A DNA stretch of 64,000 nucleotides from Bacteroidota bacterium (lineage in GTDB: Bacteria; Bacteroidota; Bacteroidia; Chitinophagales; BACL12). Every line of letters starts with the position of its first letter. Within the stretch, counting starts at the first letter, position 1. Of the stretch, positions 7,782-16,939 are shown piece after piece. Position numbers and translations under genes: made by a program. The notes below the pieces were generated by a model. That model searched no databases, was not told the DNA's origin, and saw nothing but the letters and a program-made list of their open reading frames with translations. The stretch spans positions 248,001 through 312,000 of the forward strand of contig JADJJZ010000003.1 in NCBI GenBank assembly GCA_016706255.1, in the 5' to 3' direction.

Positions 7782-10304
7782 TATCTTAGAGTATTGGTTG
7801 GTTTTTCATTATCAGGCATTAAACCAATTATTTGAATAAGAATATTGCGAATACCTGATGTGTTTCCATTTGTAGCCATTTGTAAGCCTTGATTTACTAA
7901 TTGTCTTGCTTTTGTGGCATCTTTCCAATGGTATGAATTGAACGTGTCATTTATGTGGCGTAAATACTGAACGTCCATTGCATTTCCAGTTACGGCATTT
8001 CGCAACTCAAAATCCAGTTGCCCAATTTCTCTTGTCAGTTCTTTTGCTTCCTTGATGTTCTTTTCTTTAATAATGTGTTCAACCTTTTTTCTGTATTCTT
8101 CCAAATGACTTTCAATTTGGTTGATATTCAAATTACCGTCATCAGCATTTCGTTTGATTTTTTCAATCAAATCTTCTAATTCATAAAATGCTTCTTTTAG
8201 TTCTTCTTCAACTTTTGGATATTCTGCCGATTTTTCAGCACCGTCTAATTTCAATAACTCTTTACGCAAGCCATCCAAAATTTTCATTTTTCCGTCTGCA
8301 CTTCCTTTTTCGTTTTCTAATTGCTCTTCAAAAGCGTCCAATTTTTCGGCAACATCATCAGCATTTACCTTTTGTGCGATGCGTTTGGCTTTTGAAATTT
8401 CCTTCGTTAAAAATTCTTCTGTCGGTGGTTCAGTTTGCTTAATTTCAATTTTTAGTTCTTCTGTGTGTTCAATGGTAGGAAACTATGCAATAAACTTCAT
8501 TATTTGTGACCTATCCACTTTAATTGTAATATCTACATCACTTCCTTCAGGGAGTAGTTTTGGTAAAGTTTCACCGCTGATAATTACTTCGGTAATTAGA
8601 TTATTCAGAACTGGATTTGTTCCCTCTGCATTGTGGTCGCCTTGATAAATTGGAATGCGAATAAAATCACTTACCATTCCGGGTCTAATTGCTGACCTTG
8701 TTTTTAAGCCATTACGAACACCAGTAGCTGGAACCTTTTTGCTTTTCTCTAATCCTTTTACTGGCTCAAACAAATCTTTTTCCTCTGCGTGGAAATATTT
8801 TGCAATACCAATATGATAAGGTAAAACTTGCATTCCATCCAAACCGCCAATGCCTTGTAAAATGCTGAATTGGTTGGGTTGACATTCTAACTTATTTCCC
8901 GCTTCATCATAAACATTAACATCAAAAGAATTTGACTGACCTTCATTTAACACCACTTCAACTATTGATGCTTTTTCACCAATTAGTTTTTTACCACTTG
9001 ACCAAGCACCATCAAAACGAACTACATCAGCATAAATCTTTTCAGGAAAAGTGCCTGTTGTTTTTTCTTTCAGCACTTTCATATTCACCATTTCATCCAA
9101 CTCAACAGTTGTGGCTTCATATTTAATGTCTAACTGCAATTTTGTTTTATCTCTCGTTTCTTCTTTTACTTCATCTGATACGGTTATTGTTGAGGCAAAC
9201 AATGCGGCACCTTTTGCGACTACGGTCATTGGGTCAACGGAAGTATCTACTTTATCCGTGATTTGCTCTTTGAGCATTTTGCGAAGGATTGGCGAATAAG
9301 TCGGACCCCCAACCAAAATCAATGCTCCAAGATCTGAACCTTTCAAATTGTTTCGTTTCAATAATTCTTTAGTAATATCAATTGCTTTTTGAAAAATAGG
9401 AGCAACAACATTTTCCATATCTTTTTGTTAACCAACACTTCAATTTCTGGTTCTTCTCCGTTTTCATCTTCAAAAGGCAAATCCTAAAGTTGGAGAAGAA
9501 TATAGTGTATCTTTAAATGACATTTGAATTTTTGTTTCTTCTGCAAAGAATTTTACAGCATTTCTTAAAATTTCCTTTTTAGTGTCTTCTAAAATACTAT
9601 CAATAGCATAGTTTTTTTGAAGGTTTGGAATGATAATTTGGTCAACTATAGCTTCGTCTAAGTTTTTACCTCCAAGCCAGTTGTCGCCATCTGTGTCTTT
9701 TACAGCTAAAATTCCTTCCTCTGCTTTTATCAAAGCAGCATCAAAAGTTCCACCACCAAAGTCAAACACTAACCAAAAACCGTCCTTACTCTTTGGCCCG
9801 AGACCATATGCAGTAGCGGCGGCCACTGGCTCTTGTAATAGTTCAATATGTTTAAATCCTGCAAGTTTTGCGGCTTGCATTGTTGCTTCATTTTGTGGAT
9901 TCAGAAATTTGGCCGGAACAGTAATTACAATTGAATAAATGTTTTCATCCTGTACAAACGATTTTAATTTTTTCAAAACTTCTGCAGATAATTCTTCTGA
10001 TGAAGTTCCTTACCCATATTAGAACATTCATAAGTATGGTAGTTCCCATTGTTCGTTTGAACTCAATAAATGTATTTGTTTTACCTTTTCAAAAGTTTTT
10101 AATGCTCTTGTATTATCGTTTTTCATAACGTTGAAAGCCGTATCTCCCACCAAAATGTCCTTGCGTTTGTTGAAGTGAATACAAGAAGGAACTGTATCTT
10201 TTAAAGTATCCGATTTTTTAATTGTTGGAACTCCGTTTTCCATTCTTGCAATTGCTGAATTGGTTGTTCCCCAAGTCAATTCCGTAGTCAATTTTATTTC
10301 TCAT
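7781..10304 (-). pseudogene. Hsp70/DnaK-family chaperone, reading frame broken at several points
   Basis: Reassembled across frames this is one Hsp70-type protein of about 840 residues. It starts at the ATG at 10304 (MRNKIDYGID, then LGTTNSAIARMENG), continues through the ATPase domain (VFDFGGGTFDAALI; ILVGGPTYSPILRKML) and substrate domain, and ends in a helical tail to 7783. The frame is interrupted near 10272 (extra base), near 10097, 10040 and 10010 (missing bases), near 9480 and 9425, and by an in-frame TAG at 8483-8485. After that TAG the same frame continues for 234 codons with no ATG. Most breaks are one-base changes at homopolymers, which suggests sequence error, although real decay is possible. 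It is the chaperone core of the operon and is followed by TAATG coupling to the kinase/AAA gene. Confidence 0.8.
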
Positions 10305-10336
10305 ATTTTATTATGTTGTTACTGTTGTTTTAAAAA

Positions 10337-11243
10337 TTACATTCCGACAGAAACCTCAATCTGTGCTGATTGTATCATTTTGTTGTTAAAGTTTACTTGT
10401 GGTATCAATACCTTGGTAATGATTTCCGAACCCTTGTCCAAATTTTCATCAGGAATTGAACTGGTTACAATTACTTTCATTCCTTGATGATATTGTTTGC
10501 CCAATAATTCAGGCATTTCATAACCGTTTGCTGAAAGATTATCTTTCAACTTGCCAACTGAACGTTCTAATTGTTTCAAACCTTTTGTTCCTTTATCCAT
10601 TAGGTTAATGTTTCGTTCTATCAAGTTGATTTCACTTGCAACCTTTAAAGCCAGTGAATGGTCAGGCTCAGCATTTGTCACTTTTAGGGCTATCTTTTCT
10701 GTTGGCTCAATAACTGCAATTCACATTCAATCAATCTGGTTTGCTTGCCAAATTCTTTTACCAAACTTTCTTCAATGGAAGATTTTGTTTGCTCAATTGT
10801 TCAATAAAATCTGTTTTATCAGTTTTTTGGCGTTTGCTTAATAGCCAATACAATAGACCTGAAAGCAAGATTGCTGAAAGCACTCCGATAATTCCGTAGA
10901 GAGAATTTGTGCTTAAAGATTGTCCGACTTCATCTATTCTTTTGTTTGCAGTTTGTTCAGTAGTTGTAATCTGAATACCTAATTGATTTGCGGTTTGAGA
11001 AATAGCGGAGCTATTTTCTTGTGTCAGAGTTCTTAAACTGTCAATACATTTGTTAGCATTTGAAAGTTTAGTGTTCAGATTGCCTATTTCAGATTTTAAA
11101 CTTACGTTCTCTTTCTGCAAGGTCTGAATATTTGTCTTTATAGGTTGAAGTTCCTTAGCCAAATCCTCTTTAGTTAAGGTTTCTGTTTGAGCAAAAGCGT
11201 TTACGCTTGCCAAAATGAATATTGATATTACTGTCCTTTTCAT
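10337..11243 (-). pseudogene. Membrane-anchored coiled-coil protein, frameshifted
   Basis: About 300 codons when two frames are joined. The N-terminus is a signal peptide (MKRTVISIFILASVNAFAQ). A long coiled coil follows (LQPIKTNIQTLQKENVSLKSE cut here, residues about 30-110), then one membrane helix (SLYGIIGVLSAILLSGLLYW) and a short basic stretch. The first frame stops at 10758. Translation in shifted frames continues as SSIEESLVKEFGKQTRLIE and then EPTEKIALKVTNAEPDHSLA into the 114-residue C-terminal part ending at 10337. Two one-base indels (near 10782 and 10715) explain this. The C-terminal part is again helical and ends in a small beta-rich segment. The family is not recognised. The position directly before the Hsp70 gene suggests a membrane-side partner. 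Confidence 0.65.
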
Positions 11244-11319
11244 TATTTGATGATTTTGATAAATTGGTTTAAAAACTTTCTAATAAGTGCATTTATACTC
11301 CTTCGGTTCTTTAATAACA

Positions 11320-12955
11320 TTACAAGTTTGGGTGAAATAAAATAGTATGACTTAATAAATACTCTCCCAGCGAGGTTTTGGCTAAAATTTCATCCCTGAA
11401 CTTCCGCAATTCTAATACTTGTGGGTGTTCATAACTACCATAAGCCATTGTTGCTATGTAACAGCCACTGCTGCCACCTGATGAACTTGAACTTGATGTT
11501 GGTCTTGATGTGCTTGAAGAACTTGTAGTTTTTGGTGTTTCCCAATAATTGATATATGCTATTCTGCTCTTGTATGAGTTACTTATTTTGCTCATTAAGA
11601 AATTGACTAAACTTTTGTATTCACTTACTTTAGTTGTATTGCTTGCTCGTTTTATTTTTTCAATGTTTTGAGAAGGGATTGCTTCACGGATAACCTCAGT
11701 TACTTTGTCCCAAGCAAGACAGTTTCGTTTCATTTCTTCCACCTTGCTCCAATTTATTGAAACATTATGTTTAGGAATTCTTAAAGGTGAACTTCCCCCA
11801 AAACTTGGAAATGTATCGTATTGTAATTCATCAACTTGTTTATCAATTTGACGGCAGGCCTCTTCGTAAGCTGCTTTAATGGATTGTAACACAGCAATAG
11901 CTTGTGAAAGCTCTCTGTCTTTCATTTCAGCAAGCGTTTCAATGCTGTCTTTAACTCTGTCTTTGGTAAGTTTGCCAATAGCAAGGGCTTCTGCCTGTTT
12001 TGCTAATTTCATTGCAGTTTCCGCATAATCAGAACTGCTGTCTTTTTCTTGGCTGTCATTAAAATAGTCAATGCTACATTGTAGAATTTCGTTTGCAACT
12101 TTATCAGAAATAGAAGTGTATTTTAAATCAGTTGCACCAACAATACTTTTGAGTTGTGTCAAATCGTTTGCAGTTGCTGTGAATAGTTCTTGACCCGCTT
12201 TTGCTCCATTGGCTTTGCTTGCTTTTCGTTTGTTTTTTGCGGTTTCAATTTTATGCTCAATTTGCTCTATGGGCTTCTGAACAAATCCTTTCATAAAATC
12301 TTGCTTCGCAACAAATTCTTGTTTGTTTAGAATTTCAAGAAACTTAGGCAGCGATGCTTTTTTGTTGGCTTCAAGGTCTGAATAAAGTTGATTGAGAAAG
12401 ATTAGTTGTAGCTCTTTTTTGCTGGTTTTGTGCGTTTCATCTGCTACAGATGAAACGAATTTATTAACCAAATCACTTTCAAGAAAATAGAGACTTGCTA
12501 CAATAGCATTATGTAAATTACCATTGCTTCGGATTAAATTGAGAACTGAACAATTATGAAAAGCAGATTATTTTTTCAGTAACTGGCTTCCAAAATCTTT
12601 TTCCTTCATCGTCAGTTTTTGTAATCAGTTTGTCCCAAATTTCATAAGCTGCTTCTATGTCTCCGCTTTTCAAATTTTCAAATGCTGCTTCGTCAGTAAT
12701 TGGGTTATCATTCCAAAACCAAAACAAAGCTGCATTTATTTTGTCATTGTCAAGGTTAAGTTTTGATGCTGCTTCTTCAACACTATCAATCGTTCTATGG
12801 AAGTCGCCAAGTGCAGGAAAACTAAAATCGTCCTGCGGGTCTTGTTCGGCTTCAATATATTTTCTGAGCCTGCTTATTTGTTTTGTCTGCTCCTTTGCTG
12901 TCGCCCCGACAAGCAAACCAACTGTCCTGTATGGGTTGTTTTTAATTAAGTTCAT
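11320..12955 (-). pseudogene. Helical protein of Hsp70-linked operon, one frameshift
   Basis: About 545 codons in two frames. The first part begins MNLIKNNPYRTVGLLVGAT and runs to 12554. The same protein clearly continues in another frame (SAFHNCSVLNLIRSNG, then ASLYFLESDLVNKFV) into the 383-residue part ending at 11320. The break lies at an A-run near 12571, so a single indel suffices. The protein is almost all alpha-helical. A Ser-rich linker (about 30 residues with TSSSSTSRPTSSSSSS) separates it from a C-terminal segment with CYIATMAYGSYEHPQVLELR, a motif I have seen at the C-termini of secreted or membrane-associated proteins next to stress genes. It may act as a co-chaperone or J-like regulator, but no J-domain HPD is present. 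First gene of the operon. Confidence 0.65.
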
Positions 12956-13011
12956 CTATACTGTCAGTTAATAATTTTCGAATTTATGGTTTTCAGTCGT
13001 GCGTGGGCAAA

Positions 13012-13075
13012 AAATGGCTCTTTTGGTTTTGCGAAGGGTCGGCTTGTGTGTCGGGCAAAACCAAATGTGCCATTT
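13012..13075. repeat. Covarying hairpin, copy c
   Basis: Arms 13012-13032 and 13055-13075 have 19 of 21 paired positions and a 22-base loop. The stem reads AAATGGC-TCT-TTTGGTTTTGC. Compared with copy a, two stem positions changed on both arms (GTGGC to ATGGC paired with GCCAC to GCCAT; GGCTTTG to GGTTTTG paired with CAAAGCC to CAAAACC). The flanks are about 85 percent identical to copy a. It lies 57 bases upstream of the first gene of the Hsp70 operon. Confidence 0.8.
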
Positions 13076-13231
13076 GTGCGGCTGGCTAAAATTGTTTTTA
13101 AAAAATGTGCGGTGGGAAAAAATAAAAATACAGAAGCGTTGGCTTTTGGGTCGGCTGTCTGATGGTTCATTTGTCCAGTCACTTTATGTTTATTTCTGTC
13201 GTTCATTCTTGCTGTGTCGTCTTTTAGGCTT

Positions 13232-13368
13232 GCAGGTAACGGTTTGCAGCTACAAGAAGTTGGCGATTTTTACCACTAAACTTCATACGAAGAACGAATG
13301 TTTGTTTAACCACAAAACTGTCATACGAAGCACTGAACCGCCAATTTCTTGTAGGTGCTGTTACCTGC
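13232..13368 (-). repeat. attC-like recombination site 3 (137 bp)
   Basis: Outer boxes GCAGGTAAC (13232-13240) and GTTACCTGC (13360-13368) are perfectly complementary. Inner arms CTACAAGAAgTTGGCG and CTACAAGAAaTTGGCG pair at 15 of 16, with a short unequal spacer between outer and inner boxes, as in attC sites. It begins 41 bases after the stop codon of the zinc-ribbon/TPR gene. Confidence 0.8.
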
Positions 13369-13408
13369 TGAACTTCTAATGGTTTCATTTTTCTTACGGT
13401 CATTATAG

Positions 13409-14002
13409 TCAAATAGAGTCAGGTTTAGGTACACGTAAAATTGAAAAAAGTTGTTCTTTGTCAAACTCCGAAACACCATTGTCATATGCCATTTGCAATG
13501 CTTCTGTATATGTAGGTTTTGTGTTGAAGAATTTGCGATTGAAATAGTCATATTTAATGTAAGACCAAAAGTAATAGTAAATTCCTTTAGGTTCAATCAT
13601 CAACGCTGCATTAATATATTCTTCAATCTTATCAATTGTTGGACGCTGTGTTAGAAATGCTTTGTTTCCTTGTAATAGACAAATTGCGGTATAGAAATAA
13701 ATTTCTGAATTATCAAAATTATCAACAATCGCCTTTTCAAATGAAGATAATGCTTTATCATATAGATTTAATTTAAGGTAGCAGAAGGCAATTGATGCGT
13801 TAAGTTCTTTGTTCTCGGGATTTTCATTTAGCCCTTTCCTGTATTCATTTGCATACTTATTTACTTCAGGCATTGGCATTGAATAGACACTTGTAAAGGT
13901 TGAAATAACAATTGGACCGAAACAATATTGACACTCGCTTTGTCCAGTTGTTACTCTTGCTCCACACCCAGGGCAGGATATATCAATTAGTTGATGAGCC
14001 AT
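13409..14002 (-). CDS. Zinc-ribbon TPR protein
   Basis: A 197-aa protein. The N-terminus carries a zinc ribbon (C10, C13, C24, C27: CPGC and CQYC). The rest is tetratricopeptide-like helices, for example ENPENKELNASIAFCYLKLN and ALSSFEKAIVDNFDNSEIYF. This combination usually means a cytoplasmic scaffold or adaptor; no catalytic residues are visible. The gene ends 41 bases before attC-like site 3 and starts 17 bases after the membrane-protein gene, so it closes the SPFH segment. Zinc-ribbon plus TPR proteins next to SPFH genes probably deliver or recognise partners at the membrane; that is inference from context only. Confidence 0.75.
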   Translation of the reverse strand: MAHQLIDISCPGCGARVTTGQSECQYCFGPIVISTFTSVYSMPMPEVNKYANEYRKGLNENPENKELNASIAFCYLKLNLYDKALSSFEKAIVDNFDNSEIYFYTAICLLQGNKAFLTQRPTIDKIEEYINAALMIEPKGIYYYFWSYIKYDYFNRKFFNTKPTYTEALQMAYDNGVSEFDKEQLFSILRVPKPDSI

Positions 14003-14019
14003 TTTTTATTTGATTAAAT

Positions 14020-14697
14020 TTAGTTTGAAAGTTTTAATAATCTATTTCTTTCTTCTGCTAAGTGTAATATTCTGTTTGATAAAGAAAGAATATATTCTTT
14101 GTCATTTTTCAATACAGCAGTTTCAAGGTTCTGAACTAATTCTATTATTTCCTTCTCAATTTTTCTGACACTAATAGATGATTTAGACGGACTACCATGA
14201 ATTACGTCATAAATACTTTCGATTTTGTTCGATAGCAATTTGTCTGAAACCTTATTGAGAATTGACTTAATCTTTGATGATGTTTCTTTTATGTATTTTA
14301 ATTCTATTTCACGTATTTCGATGCTATCGGCTGTATATTCATTTGCCAACAAATTAGAAATAAAGAAAAACAAAAAGACAACTGTTATTATGATATGTGC
14401 AACTAATGGAATTGTGTAATCAGAAGGATAGACAAAAAAGTTTATGACACCAGTATAATATGAAATGTAGAAGAAAGCATATGTGATTACGAATAGAGGT
14501 CTTCCATAATCAGCAGATGCACTTCCCTTTCGTATAAAATAAGGAGTAAGCAGTAATGCTAAGTAGGCCAAATGAATAAATCCATATGAAATCCAAATTG
14601 GCAAAGGGTGCTTACTGCCCTTTAGTAAAAAAAAACATGAGTTGAAAGCAATTAAAAAAATTGAATCAAGTATATACCAAAGGTTACGCTTTTTCAT
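14020..14697 (-). CDS. Four-helix membrane protein with cytoplasmic helical tail
   Basis: About 225 aa from the ATG at 14697 (MKKRNLWY). A start five codons upstream would overlap the SPFH gene end by 4 bases and is also possible. Four membrane helices occupy the first 130 residues (ILDSIFLIAFNSCFFLL, YGFIHLAYLALLLTPYF, FVITYAFFYISYYTGVI, LVAHIIITVVFLFFFISNLL). A charged helical tail of about 100 residues follows. The family is not recognised. It sits between the SPFH gene and the zinc-ribbon/TPR gene, so it could be the membrane partner of the SPFH protein. Confidence 0.7.
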   Translation of the reverse strand: MKKRNLWYILDSIFLIAFNSCFFLLKGSKHPLPIWISYGFIHLAYLALLLTPYFIRKGSASADYGRPLFVITYAFFYISYYTGVINFFVYPSDYTIPLVAHIIITVVFLFFFISNLLANEYTADSIEIREIELKYIKETSSKIKSILNKVSDKLLSNKIESIYDVIHGSPSKSSISVRKIEKEIIELVQNLETAVLKNDKEYILSLSNRILHLAEERNRLLKLSN

Positions 14698-14708
14698 ATA
14701 AATAATTT

Positions 14709-15800
14709 TCACATTTTACTTAAAATCTCTTTTTTCTTAGCATCAAATTCTTCTTGTGTAATTGCTCCTAAATCAAACATCTCTTTTAATTGTTTTATCT
14801 TTTCTACTAGATTATCTTTAGATGATAAGTCCTGATTAGTTTTCTGTTCCTGACCTGTATTGAAAATTTGCTGATTCATACCACCAAAAACACCTGCAAC
14901 ACCTAAACCCATTCCTAAGCCTGCCCCTGTGGAAGCTAAACCATTTGGATTGTTTGCGACACTCTTTAAAATATCTATTTGTTGCTGTTTTGACCAATCC
15001 TCGCCTAGTATTCCCATAACATTTTTATCAGCCTGTGCATTCCTCATTTTAGATATTGCATCTATCCCGATTTCGTCATATCGTTTTCTTAGTTCATCAT
15101 CGTCTATATCTATAGCATGAATTGAAAATTTGGTTAACCTAATTCCATATTCAGCGAGTATTTCTTGAACAAATGGGGAAATAGCATCAGAAAACTCGTC
15201 TAATCTAGCGTCAATACCAAGCAGTTCTTGTGTCGATTCGTTTGCTGCTCTTGCGATACTTGATTTTATTTTGCTTTGAAATTCACTAGCAAAATATTTA
15301 TTTAACTCTTTTTGAGTTTGGAAGGTAATGTTGTTACCAACCAGTTTTTCAAGGAACTTTACAGGATTCTCAATTTGCACTTTGTAAGAACCTCTTGCTT
15401 TTAGTTTAGTAGCAACACCAAGCATTTTATCTCTTACTTGAATTGGCGAATCTGTGCCCCAATAAATTTCTTCGGAATGAGCTTTTCTGACGAAGTAAAC
15501 TACACAATTAAATGTGCTTATACCTCCAGTAAAAGCGTTTCGTAATCGACTAATAAAGGGGTAGTTCTCAGTTGAAAGTGTGTAAGTACCATTTTCAAAT
15601 GTTTGTTCTACTGTACCACCTTTAATAAAAATTGCTTCTTCGCCCGGCATAACTATAAGAGTAGAATTTGTATTAAAATCTTCCTCAGGTTGTCGCCAAA
15701 TTAATAATTCACCAGCACCAGTATTTTTAATTACATCAGCCCAGTGTTTTTTACCGCCTGTAAACTCGGTTTCGTTTGGATTTTTATTGAATATTCCCAT
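14709..15800 (-). CDS. SPFH (band 7-like) protein with C-terminal SHOCT domain
   Basis: About 363 aa from the ATG at 15800 (MGIFNKNPNETEFTGGKKHW). An upstream in-frame start at 15842 gives a poorly matching 14-residue extension, so it was not chosen. Residues about 20-240 resemble the SPFH class seen in YdjI/virion-core-like proteins (GELLIWRQPEEDFNTNS; VMPGEEAIFIKGG). A Gly/Met-rich linker leads to a C-terminal SHOCT module (LKEMFDLGAITQEEFDAKKK), a short oligomerisation helix pair. SPFH proteins form membrane-associated ring or cage assemblies. This one has no clear transmembrane helix, so it probably associates peripherally. It lies third in the segment next to two membrane proteins. Confidence 0.88.
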   Translation of the reverse strand: MGIFNKNPNETEFTGGKKHWADVIKNTGAGELLIWRQPEEDFNTNSTLIVMPGEEAIFIKGGTVEQTFENGTYTLSTENYPFISRLRNAFTGGISTFNCVVYFVRKAHSEEIYWGTDSPIQVRDKMLGVATKLKARGSYKVQIENPVKFLEKLVGNNITFQTQKELNKYFASEFQSKIKSSIARAANESTQELLGIDARLDEFSDAISPFVQEILAEYGIRLTKFSIHAIDIDDDELRKRYDEIGIDAISKMRNAQADKNVMGILGEDWSKQQQIDILKSVANNPNGLASTGAGLGMGLGVAGVFGGMNQQIFNTGQEQKTNQDLSSKDNLVEKIKQLKEMFDLGAITQEEFDAKKKEILSKM

Positions 15801-15863
15801 ATTATTTTTTTTTAGAATTAAACAATAGTGGCACGAAGCCACTATTGTTTAACATTGAAATAA

Positions 15864-16541
15864 TTAACCTTTCTTTTCTCTTAATTTTGCTTTCATGCCT
15901 TGAATTGCACGTTCCGTGTAATCATTTTGCTCCATTGAACAATAAAATTTGTCACCAGGTACTGTTATTGCAAAATCATTTGAATCAACATTTTTAACGT
16001 AATATTTTTTCTCGTTTGAATTCCAAAATTGCTGTTCAACTGTATCTGTAACAGTTGAGAAATTGGTAATGTCCTTGTAAAAATATTCTTCAGTTGAGAC
16101 CTTTTTATCGTCTTTGCTAAAGTGTATGGTATTTCTATATATATACACTTGAGAAGAAGAAAAAAACAGCCAAGTAATTTGATAGGCGGAACTACGATAT
16201 TTATTATCTGTTCCCTGTTTTGCCCAATCAACATTTTTGCCAAAAGTCCATCCCTCAAAATGAACGGGTTCAATTTCACTTACTTGTGATTCATCTAATC
16301 CAATTTTAGCCAATGCCTTTTGTTTAAAATCACTTTGCTTAATTGTGCTTGCAACTAAATTGTCATACTCTGCATCTGTTATTCTTTTGGTTAAAAATCC
16401 ACCTTTACCAAAAAAATACTTGATTACATCTTGTTGTTGTTGAGGTCTGCCTTGAATTAATTTCTTTAATTCAGCAGGTTCGGAGATTCCTTTGAAGTAA
16501 ATATAACCTCCGATGATTAAAATAACGATTACGATTCCCAT
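15864..16541 (-). CDS. Membrane-anchored protein of unknown function
   Basis: A 225-aa protein with an N-terminal membrane anchor (MGIVIVILIIGGYIYF) and a soluble remainder. The C-terminal half is beta-rich (YQITWLFFSSSQVYIYRNTI; EYFYKDITNFSTVTD; FAITVPGDKFYCSM) and ends in an amphipathic helix, which loosely suggests a PH-like fold; I cannot confirm that. It is the first gene of the SPFH segment. A leader of about 260 bases separates it from the lone recombination box at 16804, and the SPFH gene starts 63 bases downstream. Family not recognised. Confidence 0.7.
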   Translation of the reverse strand: MGIVIVILIIGGYIYFKGISEPAELKKLIQGRPQQQQDVIKYFFGKGGFLTKRITDAEYDNLVASTIKQSDFKQKALAKIGLDESQVSEIEPVHFEGWTFGKNVDWAKQGTDNKYRSSAYQITWLFFSSSQVYIYRNTIHFSKDDKKVSTEEYFYKDITNFSTVTDTVEQQFWNSNEKKYYVKNVDSNDFAITVPGDKFYCSMEQNDYTERAIQGMKAKLREKKG

Positions 16542-16939
16542 TTTTTTTATTTTTTATTTTTTTTAAATTTATGCCTACTCTATTTATTATTAAGGTTTTC
16601 GGCTACTCCTTTTTGTATTTGTATCGCTGTAATGTGCATTAACTTGTGTCCATAGGCATATGAATTATTTTTTACTTAAAGGTTCAAAGTTAACTGTCAA
16701 AGTATAAGAATTGAACCGTTTTATTCTTATAGTTTGTTTTTTCTTCTTTGTTTTCAATATGTCAATTCTCTTCTCCGTTGGCATTGTGGTCTGTTTTAGT
16801 TTTGCAGGTAACAATATATTTGCGAATATACACAACTTGAACAATTTTGCCTAAAAATCATAATTCATTGATTATCAATAGTAAAACTTGCGCATTTTTG
16901 GATATAAATCAATGCGGGAGTTGCGCAAAGCCATTTTGA
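16542..16939. other. Intergenic leader between recombinase and array
   Basis: Besides the box at 16804, this 398-base AT-rich stretch contains a repeated TGCGCAA word (near 16891 and 16922) between the box and the recombinase stop. Such short repeats could be integrase contacts, but this is speculative. No convincing open reading frame, terminator or RNA gene is visible. Confidence 0.4.
16804..16812 (-). other. Lone recombination box, candidate attI
   Basis: GCAGGTAAC on the plus strand (GTTACCTGC on the minus strand), identical to boxes of attC-like sites 2 and 3. No partner box or long inverted repeat is seen between here and the recombinase gene. It lies 127 bases beyond the recombinase stop codon, at the start of the array. 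A 9-base match alone is weak: the same word also occurs by chance inside the ROK kinase gene (31501-31509). The position is what makes this copy a candidate. Confidence 0.5.

Larger units (their letters stand above)
4164..16812 (-). mobile_element. Integron-like cassette array
   Basis: Read on the minus strand from the recombinase, the order is: lone box (16804-16812), SPFH segment (16541 to 13409), attC-like site 3, Hsp70 segment (12955 to 5152), attC-like site 2, lipoprotein segment (4787 to 4311), attC-like site 1, then hsdR/hsdS. All genes run the same way, and every site sits 3' of a gene. The box pairs match within each segment rather than within each site, which is what excision and insertion at G/TTxxx would produce. 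Segment sizes are about 3.4 kb, 8.3 kb and 0.52 kb; the first two are far larger than ordinary cassettes. The unit is inferred from structure; mobility has not been shown. Confidence 0.65.
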
